Shown: one piece after another, positions 54,817-63,639 of the stretch
Layout of the letters: each line of letters begins with the position of its first letter
Position numbering within the stretch: the first letter of the stretch is position 1
Source of the DNA: Alkalihalobacillus sp. FSL W8-0930
GTDB taxonomy: Bacteria; Bacillota; Bacilli; Bacillales; Bacillaceae_D
Length of the DNA stretch: 64,000 nucleotides
NCBI GenBank assembly: GCA_037965595.1
Contig: CP150183.1
Span: 372,001-436,000 of the forward strand
Direction of reading: 5' to 3'
Translations under genes and position numbers: made by a program
The notes under the pieces: model-generated
Databases searched by the model: none
The model's input: the letters and a program-made list of their open reading frames with translations, nothing else
What the model was told of the DNA's origin: nothing

Positions 54817-56934
54817 ATGGAAATGACAGTAGGTAGAAACGAACCATGTCCATGTGGCAGTGGTAAAAAATATAAGAAATGCTGTATGAATAAAAAACAA
54901 GTGACAGATATCAACCAAGCACGTGAAGAGCGTGTTGCACAACAAAAGCATCAGCTGACTAAAAAGCTGCAGGCTTTTATGGATAAAAAGGTTACATATA
55001 GCGAATTCTTAACCCTTCAATCAGAATTTCACCGTCGTTCAAATCGGTTAATTCCTGAACGTATTGAAGAAGGCTACGTGAACTTCTGGCTTAATTTCTT
55101 TTATGCCCACGAGAATGGGTTAACAGGAGTGAAGTGGTTCCTACAAGAAGAAGGACATCGTCTTCAATCAGCTGAGAAGGAATTAGCAGAACAATGGACA
55201 ACGCTTAAGCCACGCCTGGTACAAGCCGTAAATCAAGTTGAGCAGGAGATCGTCTTCCTGGACCTTTACACAGAAGAAACCTTTAAGATGACGAAGGATA
55301 CAGAGAACCTCCCAACCTTCAGACCTTGGTACGGGACAATCGGTTTAATTGAATTCTTTGGGGAAACACCTTTCTTTAATGGCATTCGAATTCTTCAAGG
55401 ACCGGATCACGTAGAACGCGCTAAGATTGCTGTTAATGAGTTAATGGCTGAACAAAAGGTTTCACATGAGGAAGCCATGACACAGTACTTCCCAGAAGTA
55501 TTAGGAGCATTACTTGCGAAGGAACAACGTCCGTTTACAATGAGCCAGTCAAAAATGACTCAAATAACAATTGAAGCAAATGTAGAACAAACTCAGACGT
55601 TTGCCACTTTACTTAAAGACCGTGATGAATTTGTCGTTTACGATTGGCGCGATCAGCAAAAGCACTTAACACAAGCAGAAAACTGGGCTACGTATAAAGA
55701 CAGTGCGGTTGATAGCGAAGTGTTGATGGCTGATGCAGTAGCGACGCTTGAGTTTTCTGGATCTCACATGACGTATACCACCTATACAAAAGAGAAGGCA
55801 GAATGGTTTAAACAACTGCTTGAGGCTTATCCGCAGTTTGTGGGTAGTTTAGAGGAATCAGTTAAAACGCAACCAGCTGGAGCTATGGCCTTTTCGAATA
55901 AGCTATTGCAAATGACAGGGGAGCCACCAGAATATTTTGCTCTCTACGCGGAACAAGCTAAGTCCTTTGACTTAAGCGCTCCAATCCCAGCACTTGATCA
56001 GCACAGTATCTATGAGCTGGTTGATAACAACCAAATGGATGCGGCTGAGAGCTGGTTTAGACAAAGTGAGTTTAATCTTTATGATCAAGTGATTTCGAAG
56101 TATCAAACTGTTGATGTTACGTTTGATATCAATCATTTCCGTAAAGAGGCTGGCTTACCTGAGTCTCCGTTTGTTACTCAAAAAGAGAATCGAGAAAGTA
56201 GTATCAAACCAATCTACTATCACAACAATCAATTCCTTTCTGTAAAACAAGAGGATATCGAGACATATGAAGACTTAGGATTTAGTCCAAATACCGTTGA
56301 TGCATTTTACCATGATCCGATTTTGCGCTTCTTCAAAGAGAAAACAGATGGAAAGGCAGCAGGTACGGTTCGTAAATACCGGACAAGCTTATTTACCATT
56401 CGTTATTCACTAGAAGTACAACGAACGAAGGATTGGTCTGATTGCACAAAAGACTTCTGGAAAAAACACTTACTCATTGATCTATTTGAAAATGATGTCA
56501 TTAGCCAAACACAGGTGAAAGACCTATTAAGTACAATTAAAGCATTTACGAAGTGGCTTGATCAAAACGCGGGAACAACAACCCATGCAGACGCTTCTGC
56601 AGTTTGCTCGGAGCTTGAGTCTTCCCTTATTGAAGCTGTTAAAGTGTATAATCTCTCGTCCGATTCAGGTCGATTCTCCCTACCTCAGTATCAGAAGGTT
56701 GAACCTGAAGCAACAGGTGGATTATTCAAAGTAACAGAAGTGACTGAAGATCGTGTTCAAGTGAAGTCGATGGATACAAAAGATACATTAACCTTTGTTT
56801 TACCGAAAAAGGCTCAAAACTTAGTGAACGAAGGTTTAATCCTTGAAGCAGTTGTGGAAGAAGCTGAAGATCAGCATGCTGAGCTTGCAAAATTGCTGAA
56901 TGTTTATCCTAAAGAAGCGTATCAGTACCTGTAA
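54817..56934 (+). CDS. Large SEC-C zinc-motif protein (705 aa)
   Basis: Residues 4-24 are an N-terminal SEC-C zinc finger (GRNEPCPCGSGKKYKKCC), the motif found at the end of SecA. The remaining about 680 residues match no domain I know; a helical segment near residues 500-600 (AAGTVRKYRTSLFTIRYSLE) is vaguely like phage-integrase SAM-like N-domains. No membrane segment. ATG 54817 follows AGAGGTG. The SEC-C module suggests binding to ribosome, SecB or protein partners, but this is inference. Confidence 0.75.
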   Translation: MEMTVGRNEPCPCGSGKKYKKCCMNKKQVTDINQAREERVAQQKHQLTKKLQAFMDKKVTYSEFLTLQSEFHRRSNRLIPERIEEGYVNFWLNFFYAHENGLTGVKWFLQEEGHRLQSAEKELAEQWTTLKPRLVQAVNQVEQEIVFLDLYTEETFKMTKDTENLPTFRPWYGTIGLIEFFGETPFFNGIRILQGPDHVERAKIAVNELMAEQKVSHEEAMTQYFPEVLGALLAKEQRPFTMSQSKMTQITIEANVEQTQTFATLLKDRDEFVVYDWRDQQKHLTQAENWATYKDSAVDSEVLMADAVATLEFSGSHMTYTTYTKEKAEWFKQLLEAYPQFVGSLEESVKTQPAGAMAFSNKLLQMTGEPPEYFALYAEQAKSFDLSAPIPALDQHSIYELVDNNQMDAAESWFRQSEFNLYDQVISKYQTVDVTFDINHFRKEAGLPESPFVTQKENRESSIKPIYYHNNQFLSVKQEDIETYEDLGFSPNTVDAFYHDPILRFFKEKTDGKAAGTVRKYRTSLFTIRYSLEVQRTKDWSDCTKDFWKKHLLIDLFENDVISQTQVKDLLSTIKAFTKWLDQNAGTTTHADASAVCSELESSLIEAVKVYNLSSDSGRFSLPQYQKVEPEATGGLFKVTEVTEDRVQVKSMDTKDTLTFVLPKKAQNLVNEGLILEAVVEEAEDQHAELAKLLNVYPKEAYQYL

Positions 56935-57002
56935 AAAGGAAATAGCACTTGTCAGATTCGACAAATTCTGATATTGTGTTTTTAACACAACACAACCACA
57001 TA

Positions 57003-57104
57003 TTCTTATTAAGAGGAGCAGAGGGACTGGCCCGATGATGCTTCAGCAACCCCGCAATTGCGGAAGGTGCTAATTCCTGCAGGTGAAAGACCTGGACGAT
57101 AAGA
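57003..57104 (+). promoter_or_regulatory. SAM-I (S-box) riboswitch upstream of metNPQ
   Basis: Landmarks in order are TTCTTATTAAGAG, GCAGAGGGACTGGCCC, GATGCTTCAGCAACC, the P3-like CCGCAATTGCGG, AAGGTGCTAATTCCTGCAG, GAAAGACCTGG and closing GATAAGA. A candidate promoter TTGTCA (56949) with TATTGT (56972) lies 26 bases upstream. SAM binding should trigger the following terminator. Confidence 0.95.
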
Positions 57105-57130
57105 GCTGAATGACTTACCACAACCATTTC

Positions 57131-57163
57131 AACCCTCTTATTTTAGCGAATAAGAGGGTTTTT
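57131..57163 (+). terminator. Riboswitch terminator before metN
   Basis: AACCCTCTTATT (57131-57142) pairs with AATAAGAGGGTT (57149-57160), followed by Ts. It forms the S-box expression platform. Confidence 0.92.
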
Positions 57164-57263
57164 ATTGTTTTTAGGAAAACATGAGAGTAAAGGTAAGAGA
57201 TCGCTTTCAAACCTAGTATCCTCATCGATATAGAAATTTTTATAAGGAAGGCAGGTACGACCA

Positions 57264-58292
57264 TTGATTGAATTTAAAGGAGTCAGCAAGGTATTCAAAA
57301 CAAAAGATCGCGAAGTAAAAGCACTTGATGATGTGACCTTTCGTGTAGAAAAAGGGCAAATCGCAGGTGTCATTGGATTTAGTGGGGCTGGGAAAAGTAC
57401 ATTAATAAGGAGCGTCAACTTGCTTGAACGCCCAACGGATGGGGACGTGATCGTAAACGGCCAAAGCATTATGTCATTAAAGGGAAGCCAATTACAAAAG
57501 GCCAAGCGCGATATTGGTATGATCTTTCAGCACTTTAATTTGCTTCAATCAAAAACAGTGTTTGAGAATGTAGCTGTACCCTTGCGACTTGTTCGTACAC
57601 CTCAAGCAGAAGTGAAAAAGCGTGTAGCGGAATTGCTTGAATTTGTTGGATTATCAGATAAAGCGGAAAGCTACCCAGAACAACTTTCTGGAGGACAGAA
57701 GCAGCGTATTGGAATTGCTCGTGCACTTGCATCAAATCCAGCCGTCCTTCTATGTGATGAGGCCACGTCAGCACTTGATCCAGAAACAACTAGTGCGATT
57801 CTCCAGCTTTTGAAACGAGTGAACACAGAATTTAATGTGACGATTTTAATCATCACTCATGAAATGGGCGTTATACGAGAAATCTGTGATCGTGTAGCCG
57901 TAATGGAATCAGGACGAATCATTGAAGAAGGAACGGTCCTCGATGTTTTCTCAAAACCACAGCATCAGACAACGAAGAACTTTGTTCGTTCCGTCGTGAA
58001 TGATCAAATTCCAGCAAGCGTGAGACGTATCTTGGAACAAGGTTCGGAAAAAACAAGAATCTACAAGATTGAGTTTATTGGTGAATCCTCAGGGAAACCA
58101 CTTTTATCTGAGCTTGTAAGAAAATTTGACGTCGATGTTAATGTTCTTTTTGGAAACATTACAGAAATTCAGGACACACCATTCGGAAGCTTAACTGTTG
58201 AAGTGCAAGGTGAACCCGAGTCACTAGAAGCGGCATTTCAATTTATTTTAGACAAAGAGTTACTTGTATCGGAGGTGAAACTTGATGCTTGA
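57264..58292 (+). CDS. metN: Methionine ABC importer ATPase MetN
   Basis: The 342-aa ATPase has Walker A GFSGAGKST (residues 38-46), Q-loop IFQHFNLLQSKTV, signature LSGGQKQR and Walker B LLCDEATSALD. The C-terminal NIL domain (about 265-340; KPLLSELVRKFDVDVNVLFGNITEIQ) binds methionine for trans-inhibition. It starts at TTG after GGAAGGCAGG. First gene of metNPQ under SAM-riboswitch control. Confidence 0.95.
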   Translation: MIEFKGVSKVFKTKDREVKALDDVTFRVEKGQIAGVIGFSGAGKSTLIRSVNLLERPTDGDVIVNGQSIMSLKGSQLQKAKRDIGMIFQHFNLLQSKTVFENVAVPLRLVRTPQAEVKKRVAELLEFVGLSDKAESYPEQLSGGQKQRIGIARALASNPAVLLCDEATSALDPETTSAILQLLKRVNTEFNVTILIITHEMGVIREICDRVAVMESGRIIEEGTVLDVFSKPQHQTTKNFVRSVVNDQIPASVRRILEQGSEKTRIYKIEFIGESSGKPLLSELVRKFDVDVNVLFGNITEIQDTPFGSLTVEVQGEPESLEAAFQFILDKELLVSEVKLDA

Positions 58293-58965
58293 GAGCCTAC
58301 CAGAATCCATTAGACCAAATATCTCAACGGATATACTGATCACCTCCCTTTATGAAACGTTATATATGGTGTTCTTATCCTTACTGTTTTCAGCGATTAT
58401 CGGTATTTTACTTGGTGTTGTACTAGTTGTGACACGTAAAGGGCATATTCTTGAATGTACTTGGCTTTTTAATATATTAAATCCGATTATTAATGTGCTG
58501 CGGTCAGTACCATTTATTATTTTAATGGTAGCGATTATTCCGTTCACTCGTTTTATTGTTGGAAGTGCTGTTGGAATGGAAGCGGCCGTAGTACCGCTCG
58601 TTGTCTACGCAGCACCGTACATTGCCAGGTTAATTGAGAACTCACTACTTGAAGTCGATCCCGGCATCATTGAAGCGGCTGATTCAATGGGAGCATCAAA
58701 AGCTCAAATTATCTTCCGCTTCTTACTACCGGAAGCAAAAGGCTCACTCATTTTAAGTATTACCACAGCTACGATTGGACTTGTTGGTGCAACAGCAATG
58801 GCAGGTGCGATTGGAGCAGGTGGAATCGGTAATGTCGCAATCACTTATGGTTATCAGCGTTTCGATAACGCTACAATGGTCATCACAGTTATCTTATTAA
58901 TTGTTATGGTACAAGGCTTGCAATCACTTGGAAACTTACTTGCTAAGAAATCAAGAAGAAGATAA
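58285..58965 (+). CDS. metP: Methionine ABC importer permease MetP (MetI)
   Basis: The 226-aa permease has five helices and the EAA motif IIEAADSMGASKAQIIFRFLLPEA. The glycine-rich GAIGAGGIGNVAITYGYQRFD is diagnostic for MetI-type permeases. ATG 58285 overlaps the metN end by eight bases; GGAGGTG lies upstream in metN. Confidence 0.95.
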   Translation: MLESLPESIRPNISTDILITSLYETLYMVFLSLLFSAIIGILLGVVLVVTRKGHILECTWLFNILNPIINVLRSVPFIILMVAIIPFTRFIVGSAVGMEAAVVPLVVYAAPYIARLIENSLLEVDPGIIEAADSMGASKAQIIFRFLLPEAKGSLILSITTATIGLVGATAMAGAIGAGGIGNVAITYGYQRFDNATMVITVILLIVMVQGLQSLGNLLAKKSRRR

Positions 58966-58992
58966 AACAGAGAGAAAAGGGTGGAGAGTATC

Positions 58993-59817
58993 ATGAAAAA
59001 CACATTAAAATTATTGGTAGCAGGACTTGGAATTGCAGCACTTACTGCATGTGGTTCAGGAGATGAAGAGACAGTTAAAATCGGTATCGCAGGAACAGAT
59101 GCGCGTCAGTGGGATTTTATCTCTGATATCGCAAAAGAAGAAGGTATTAACATTGATATCGTAAGCTTTAATGACTATGTTCAACCAAACCAGGCGCTTG
59201 CGGACGGCGATATTGATGCAAATGCGTTCCAAACGGTATCTTATTTTGATAACTTCAGAGAAGAAAATAACATGGACTTAGAAGCCATTGGTACAACAAT
59301 TCTTGCACCACTTGGTATTTATTCTGATCGTTACGATTCAATTAAAGACATTCCAGATGGAGCGGAAATTCTAATTGCGAATGAAGTAACAAACCAAGCG
59401 CGTAACCTTATGCTTTTACAAGAAGCAGGATTGATTGAGCTTGATGATGACTTTGGTGTAACAAGTGGATTAGATAAAATTAAAGACAACCCGAAGAATC
59501 TTAAACTGACAGAGATCGTTCCTGCTAACGCCCCGCGACTAATGCAAGACGTAGATGCAGCTGTTATTAATAACGGAATTGCTGTTGATGCTGGGCTAAG
59601 CCCAACAGAAGATTCACTTGCTCGTGAAGATGAAACAGCAACACCTTACATCAATATCATTGCTGCACGCGGAGACAATGCCGACGATCCAACGCTTCAA
59701 CGTATCGTTGAAATTTATCAATCAGATGAAGTAAAAGAATACATTGAAGAGGAATACAAAGGAGCAACGATCCCAACGTTTATTTCTCTAGAGGAATTAA
59801 ATAGCTACCCACGTTAA
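58993..59817 (+). CDS. metQ: Methionine-binding lipoprotein MetQ
   Basis: The 274-aa lipoprotein has the lipobox LTAC (Cys near residue 19) and the NlpA fold: VKIGIAGTDARQWDFI, FNDYVQPNQALADGDIDANAFQ, LGIYSDRYDSIKDIPDGAEI and VDAAVINNGIA, which line the methionine pocket. It lies 27 bases after metP; ATG 58993 follows AAGGGTGGAGAG. Confidence 0.95.
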   Translation: MKNTLKLLVAGLGIAALTACGSGDEETVKIGIAGTDARQWDFISDIAKEEGINIDIVSFNDYVQPNQALADGDIDANAFQTVSYFDNFREENNMDLEAIGTTILAPLGIYSDRYDSIKDIPDGAEILIANEVTNQARNLMLLQEAGLIELDDDFGVTSGLDKIKDNPKNLKLTEIVPANAPRLMQDVDAAVINNGIAVDAGLSPTEDSLAREDETATPYINIIAARGDNADDPTLQRIVEIYQSDEVKEYIEEEYKGATIPTFISLEELNSYPR

Positions 59818-59822
59818 GATGA

Positions 59823-59856
59823 AAAAAAGGAGTGTCTGATTAGACGCTCCTTTTTC
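59823..59856 (+). terminator. Terminator of metNPQ
   Basis: AAAAAGGAGTGTCT pairs with AGACGCTCCTTTTT. Confidence 0.9.
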
Positions 59857-59951
59857 TATGATCTACATCAAAAGGCTTAGATATGATCATCAGTTTAACC
59901 CACGTAATAAGCATGTACGTAAGGTAATCTTAATCAAAAGGAAGTGATGGT

Positions 59952-60767
59952 GTGAAAGATAATCAATGCCTAACATACTTAAGGATTATGAAAATGGAGT
60001 TAAGGAAGCCAACATATGACTACCTGCACCAACTATGTCATGCTCACCTTCATACATTTGCATTTGAAAACATTAGTAAGCTGATCCTAACAGCTTCAGG
60101 TGAAGATTGGATACCATCTATAGAGCAATATATTGAGAATTACTTGCTGCACCATTATGGAGGAACCTGCTATACTCTGAACTCTTCATTTATGCACTTA
60201 TTACTTAAAATTGGGTTTAACTGTTCACCAGTTAAAGTAGGAAAAGATCATTTAGCGATTATCGTATCATTAAACGAATCAAACTATTATGTAGATGTAG
60301 GGTCTGCAGCACCAATTTTTAAGCCGATTAACCTTGACTTAGTTGAACCCTCCATCAGAAAGTTTGGCTCTGAGAAGATACAAATTATACGGAATGATTT
60401 AGGATATGAATACGTGAGATGGAAGGGAAATCAAAAGCGAGATATGGATTGGACGTTTAACATGCGTAATAGAATTCAGGTGGATACGTTTAAGCCTGTT
60501 TATCATAGGTCAATTCAACCTGAGGCTTCGTTTATGAAGATTCTCCGTTGTAAAATATGGCAGAATAATCGTGGGCGATCACTTTCATTAATCAACAATG
60601 AATATACGATAGAGTATAATAACGGAACGAAAACAACTACGTATATATCTTCGGTTAGTGAGATGGAAAATTTGCTTGATAAGCAATTTAATTTAAAGCG
60701 CATGCCAATAAAAACTGCAATTGAATTACTGGAGAGACATGGGATAGATATATTTCAAAGAAAATGA
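59952..60767 (+). CDS. Arylamine N-acetyltransferase (NAT) family protein
   Basis: The 271-aa enzyme has a cysteine-protease-like NAT fold with the triad Cys in YGGTCYTLNSSF (near residue 74), His in KDHLAIIV (near 98) and Asp in YVDVGSA (near 116). The N-terminal HLHTFAFENISKL is also characteristic. It transfers acetyl from acetyl-CoA to arylamines or hydrazines; the natural substrate in Bacillus is uncertain. GTG start after GGAAGTGAT; ATG at residue 13 is an alternative. Single gene. Confidence 0.88.
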   Translation: MKDNQCLTYLRIMKMELRKPTYDYLHQLCHAHLHTFAFENISKLILTASGEDWIPSIEQYIENYLLHHYGGTCYTLNSSFMHLLLKIGFNCSPVKVGKDHLAIIVSLNESNYYVDVGSAAPIFKPINLDLVEPSIRKFGSEKIQIIRNDLGYEYVRWKGNQKRDMDWTFNMRNRIQVDTFKPVYHRSIQPEASFMKILRCKIWQNNRGRSLSLINNEYTIEYNNGTKTTTYISSVSEMENLLDKQFNLKRMPIKTAIELLERHGIDIFQRK

Positions 60768-60770
60768 GAA

Positions 60771-60808
60771 ACAAACCGGGGCAAGCTAAGGCGTCCCGGT
60801 TTGTTTGT
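60771..60808. terminator. Terminator after the NAT gene
   Basis: ACAAACCGGG (60771-60780) pairs with CCCGGTTTGT (60795-60804), followed by TTG. It also faces the small minus-strand gene. Confidence 0.8.
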
Positions 60809-60812
60809 CGTT

Positions 60813-61004
60813 CTATTCTTTTTCTGCATTCTTTTCTTTTGTCTCAGCTCTTCTTGTAAAGAAGATGCTAATTAGAACGATCGTAGCTAAGATAAGCAAC
60901 AGTGTTGGTGAGATTGTGATAAAACCAGCAATATGCAAAATAGCCAACACTAGAAGAACCACATTCATCAGGATTCGGATCGTTCGTAATACATTCATAT
61001 TCAC
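60813..61004 (-). CDS. Small membrane protein (63 aa)
   Basis: The protein has two hydrophobic helices (ILMNVVLLVLAILHIAGFI and PTLLLILATIVLISIFF) and a charged tail RRAETKEKNAEKE. GTG 61004 has GAGGTG seven bases upstream; ATG 60998 follows two codons later. No family is recognised. It converges with the NAT gene. Confidence 0.7.
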   Translation of the reverse strand: MNMNVLRTIRILMNVVLLVLAILHIAGFITISPTLLLILATIVLISIFFTRRAETKEKNAEKE

Positions 61005-61122
61005 TTGATAACACCTCATTTTATAAAACCGATCTACTTATACTATAAATCAATGCTGTGCTGTTTTCCATAGACGTGTGAATGCAGCCGGATTCGGGTA
61101 CCTGAAGGGTGAGGTGAAGAAA

Positions 61123-61569
61123 ATGGGATACTACGATTCAGTTGACTTTGATAATACGGACTTTCGCAAAGAACCACACAAGTACAAGGTCGGGCGCGGG
61201 GAGCAAGGTGTCTTAATGGTTGAGCCATATAAAGGAGAAATTTTACCTAATTGGCGGTTCAAAACACCTGATATTGCTCAGGAGTCAGCGGATACGATTT
61301 ATCAGCAATACTGTGATTATAAAGAAAACGATGATTTTGTTGGAATGGATATGGCACGAAAGTTTTTACAGATGGGCTACACAAGAGCACGTCGCTACGC
61401 TAACTATCCCGGTGGCAAAAAGTACGACAAGAATGGAGATCTAAACGAGCGCGATATTGATCAAACAAAAGCCAAATCAGCAGAGATTTTCGAAGAGAAA
61501 TGGATCACTGTGCGTGAGGACGAAGAGTACTTAAAGATGAAGAAAGAGCATCAGAAGAAGTATGGATGA
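61123..61569 (+). CDS. DUF4385 family protein
   Basis: The 148-aa protein matches DUF4385: YDSVDFDNTDFRKEPHKYKVGRGEQGVLMVEPYKGEILP and KTPDIAQESADTIY, then GMDMARKFLQMGYTRARRYANYPGGKKYD and a C-terminal EEYLKMKKEHQKKYG. It is soluble; the function is unknown. ATG 61123 is used because AGGGTGAGGTG stands upstream; the earlier ATG at 61078 extends without a ribosome site. The gene is followed by a very long perfect hairpin. Confidence 0.88.
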   Translation: MGYYDSVDFDNTDFRKEPHKYKVGRGEQGVLMVEPYKGEILPNWRFKTPDIAQESADTIYQQYCDYKENDDFVGMDMARKFLQMGYTRARRYANYPGGKKYDKNGDLNERDIDQTKAKSAEIFEEKWITVREDEEYLKMKKEHQKKYG

Positions 61570-61629
61570 AGAGAGTGAATAGAAACTTCTACTCCATATT
61601 AAACAGCTTAGGGTGTAATAAAAAATAGC

Positions 61630-61683
61630 AAATACGAATAGCGAATGATTCTAGGATCGAATCATTCGCTATTCGTATTTTTA
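61630..61683 (+). terminator. Perfect 22-bp hairpin preceding repeat copy C
   Basis: The 22-base arm at 61630-61651 (starting AAATACGAATAGCG) is exactly complementary to 61659-61680, with loop TAGGATC and a T-rich 3' side. It shares the AATGATTC/GAATCATT core with the hairpin before repeat copy A. Confidence 0.88.
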
Positions 61684-61691
61684 ACAAAATA

Positions 61692-61814
61692 AGCGGAAGG
61701 AGAACCCGAGACTCCTGCGGTAAAATACGTGGTGAAGACACTGTAGCGGCGTATTTTCCGCGGAAGGGGCTGAGGCCGTATCCGCGGAAAGCGAGGGATT
61801 CTCCTGTAGCGGAT
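61692..61814 (+). repeat. Dispersed structured element, copy C
   Basis: Same element as copies A and B. The outer stem is GGAGAACCC (61699-61707) with GGGATTCTCC (61795-61804). The inner stem is ATACG (61735-61739) with CGTAT (61777-61781). It is nearly identical to copy B in ACACTG-AGCGGCG and GGAAGGGGCTGAGGCCGT. Confidence 0.88.
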
Positions 61815-61876
61815 GAATTGCTACAATTGTAATTTCTATTCTAAATAACTTTGATATCCTAGGTTCTTTTTGCCGT

Positions 61877-61911
61877 GTGTCAAAAAAGTATTAGTGTGCA
61901 AAAAAGTATTA
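61877..61911 (+). repeat. Tandem 17/18-bp direct repeat upstream of the lpl-type operon
   Basis: GTGTCAAAAAAGTATTA is followed at once by GTGTGCAAAAAAGTATTA. It lies about 130 bases before the binding-protein start and could be an operator for an AraC-type regulator, as is common for LplA-type systems. The promoter itself is not clear. Confidence 0.55.
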
Positions 61912-62043
61912 AGAACGATTGAAAGTACTGATACATAGCGATTAACGAGTACAAAAATTAACTATTGTCTGTAAGGTTAGTCCATTCTATATTTGAATGG
62001 CAGAACATGACAATACTGCAAAGTTGAGAGGGGGACGTTTTAG

Positions 62044-63558
62044 ATGTTTAGAGGGAAAAAGGCAAAGCTAGGCTTGTCCTTATTTAGCGCAGGAGTAGTA
62101 CTTCTTGTAGGCTGTAGTGAAAAAGGATCTTCTACTGAAGGTGGTGAGGAAGGTGCATCTATCGAAACAATCGATATTATGACGATGAGCTACACACCAG
62201 AGCCTCCGCAGAATGATAGTCTGGTTATTAAAGAACTGGAAGAGCTGACAGGTAAGAAAATGAACATGTTATTTGTTCCTTCTACAACGTATGGTGATCG
62301 ATTTAATGTAACACTCGCTTCAGGAAATCTTCCTCATGTGATGCTTGGCGATAAGAGTCCAAGTTATATAAGTGCCGTACGTGACGGTGCTTTTTGGGAT
62401 TTGACGGACTATCTAGATGACTATGAGAATCTCAAGATCAACGATATTGTAAAAGAAAATGTTTCCATTGAAGGTCGTGTTTATGGGATTCCACGGGCTA
62501 GACCTCTTGGTAGAAATGCTGTGGTCATCCGGAAAGATTGGCTTGAAAACCTAGGAATGGATATGCCGGAAACATTAGAAGACTTTCATGAAGTTTTGAA
62601 AGCGTTTACTTATGATGATCCAGATGGAAATGGTGAGGATGATACGTACGGAATGGCGATATCAGAATTTGAGGGTCCTTGGGATATCATGCAAACGTGG
62701 TTTGGTGCACCAAATAAATGGGGTTTTGATGAAAGTGGCGAACTCGTACCAGACTTTACAACAGATGAGTACCGCGAAGCGATTAAGTGGTTCAATCAAA
62801 TTTTTGAAGAAGGTTTGATTAATGAAGACTTTGCTATTATGGATCCAACGCAATGGACCAATCCAATGGTCAACGAAGAAGTTGGATTAATTGTTGATGT
62901 GGCGGACACGGCTGGTCGAATGAACAAAGCGATGACGGATCGAGATCCAGAGCTAGATGACGTTCTAGATGTCTTTGGTGCGGTCAGTGGGGACCATGGC
63001 TTAGTCACCAAACCAACAACAGGTTATCACAGCGTATTCTCTGTTTCAAAAACATCGGTAAAAAATGAAGAAGAGTTAAAAGAGGTACTGCAATTCTTAA
63101 ACGATCTAAACTCTGAAGAAGCTCAGAACCTTACGATTAATGGAATCGAAGGCCGTCACTATGAGGTAGAGGATGGTAATTTAGTGAGCCTCGTTGCTGA
63201 TGATGAGAAAAAGCGCAATGAGTTTCAGGATTTAAACCAAATTCAAATGTACCTTCCTGAAGAGAAATTCTTAAAGCCAGAGGAATCAGAGCTAACAAAA
63301 CGTTCAAATGTTGTGATGGTTCAAAACGAAGAAATTGTGCTCCCGGATCCAGCGTATCCACTCGTATCAAAAGTTTATGCTCAACGTGGTCAACAGCTTG
63401 ATAACATCATCGGAGACGCACGTATTCAATACATTATTGGCGAATTGGATGATGCGGGATTTGACGAAGCCGTTCAAACGTGGATGAGTTCTGGTGGTGA
63501 GGACTACGTAAAGGAAATAAATGAATTATACAAAGAAGCCCAATCTGGGTCGAATTAA
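62044..63558 (+). CDS. LplA/YtcQ-type solute-binding lipoprotein
   Basis: The 504-aa protein has a lipobox VLLVGC (Cys near residue 23) and a family-1 fold of the large oligosaccharide binder type found with LplB/YtcP permeases. Segments MTMSYTPEPPQNDSLVIKELEELTG, SGNLPHVMLGD and GIPRARPLGRNAVVIRKDWLENLGM support this. DDPDGNGEDDTYG is an EF-hand-like calcium loop near residue 195, also common in this group. It likely binds plant-wall or other oligosaccharides. GAGAGGGGGACG precedes the ATG. Confidence 0.9.
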   Translation: MFRGKKAKLGLSLFSAGVVLLVGCSEKGSSTEGGEEGASIETIDIMTMSYTPEPPQNDSLVIKELEELTGKKMNMLFVPSTTYGDRFNVTLASGNLPHVMLGDKSPSYISAVRDGAFWDLTDYLDDYENLKINDIVKENVSIEGRVYGIPRARPLGRNAVVIRKDWLENLGMDMPETLEDFHEVLKAFTYDDPDGNGEDDTYGMAISEFEGPWDIMQTWFGAPNKWGFDESGELVPDFTTDEYREAIKWFNQIFEEGLINEDFAIMDPTQWTNPMVNEEVGLIVDVADTAGRMNKAMTDRDPELDDVLDVFGAVSGDHGLVTKPTTGYHSVFSVSKTSVKNEEELKEVLQFLNDLNSEEAQNLTINGIEGRHYEVEDGNLVSLVADDEKKRNEFQDLNQIQMYLPEEKFLKPEESELTKRSNVVMVQNEEIVLPDPAYPLVSKVYAQRGQQLDNIIGDARIQYIIGELDDAGFDEAVQTWMSSGGEDYVKEINELYKEAQSGSN

Positions 63559-63573
63559 ACGACGTTCCTAAGG

Positions 63574-63609
63574 AGGCACAGTTCACGTGTAGTCGACCTG
63601 TGCCTTTTG
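63574..63609 (+). terminator. Weak intercistronic terminator/attenuator
   Basis: AGGCACAG (63574-63581) pairs with CTGTGCCT (63598-63605), followed by TTTTGT. It lies between binding protein and permease and could lower permease expression. Confidence 0.6.
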
Positions 63610-63639
63610 TATAGGAAAAAAGATGATGGAGGTGGCTCT

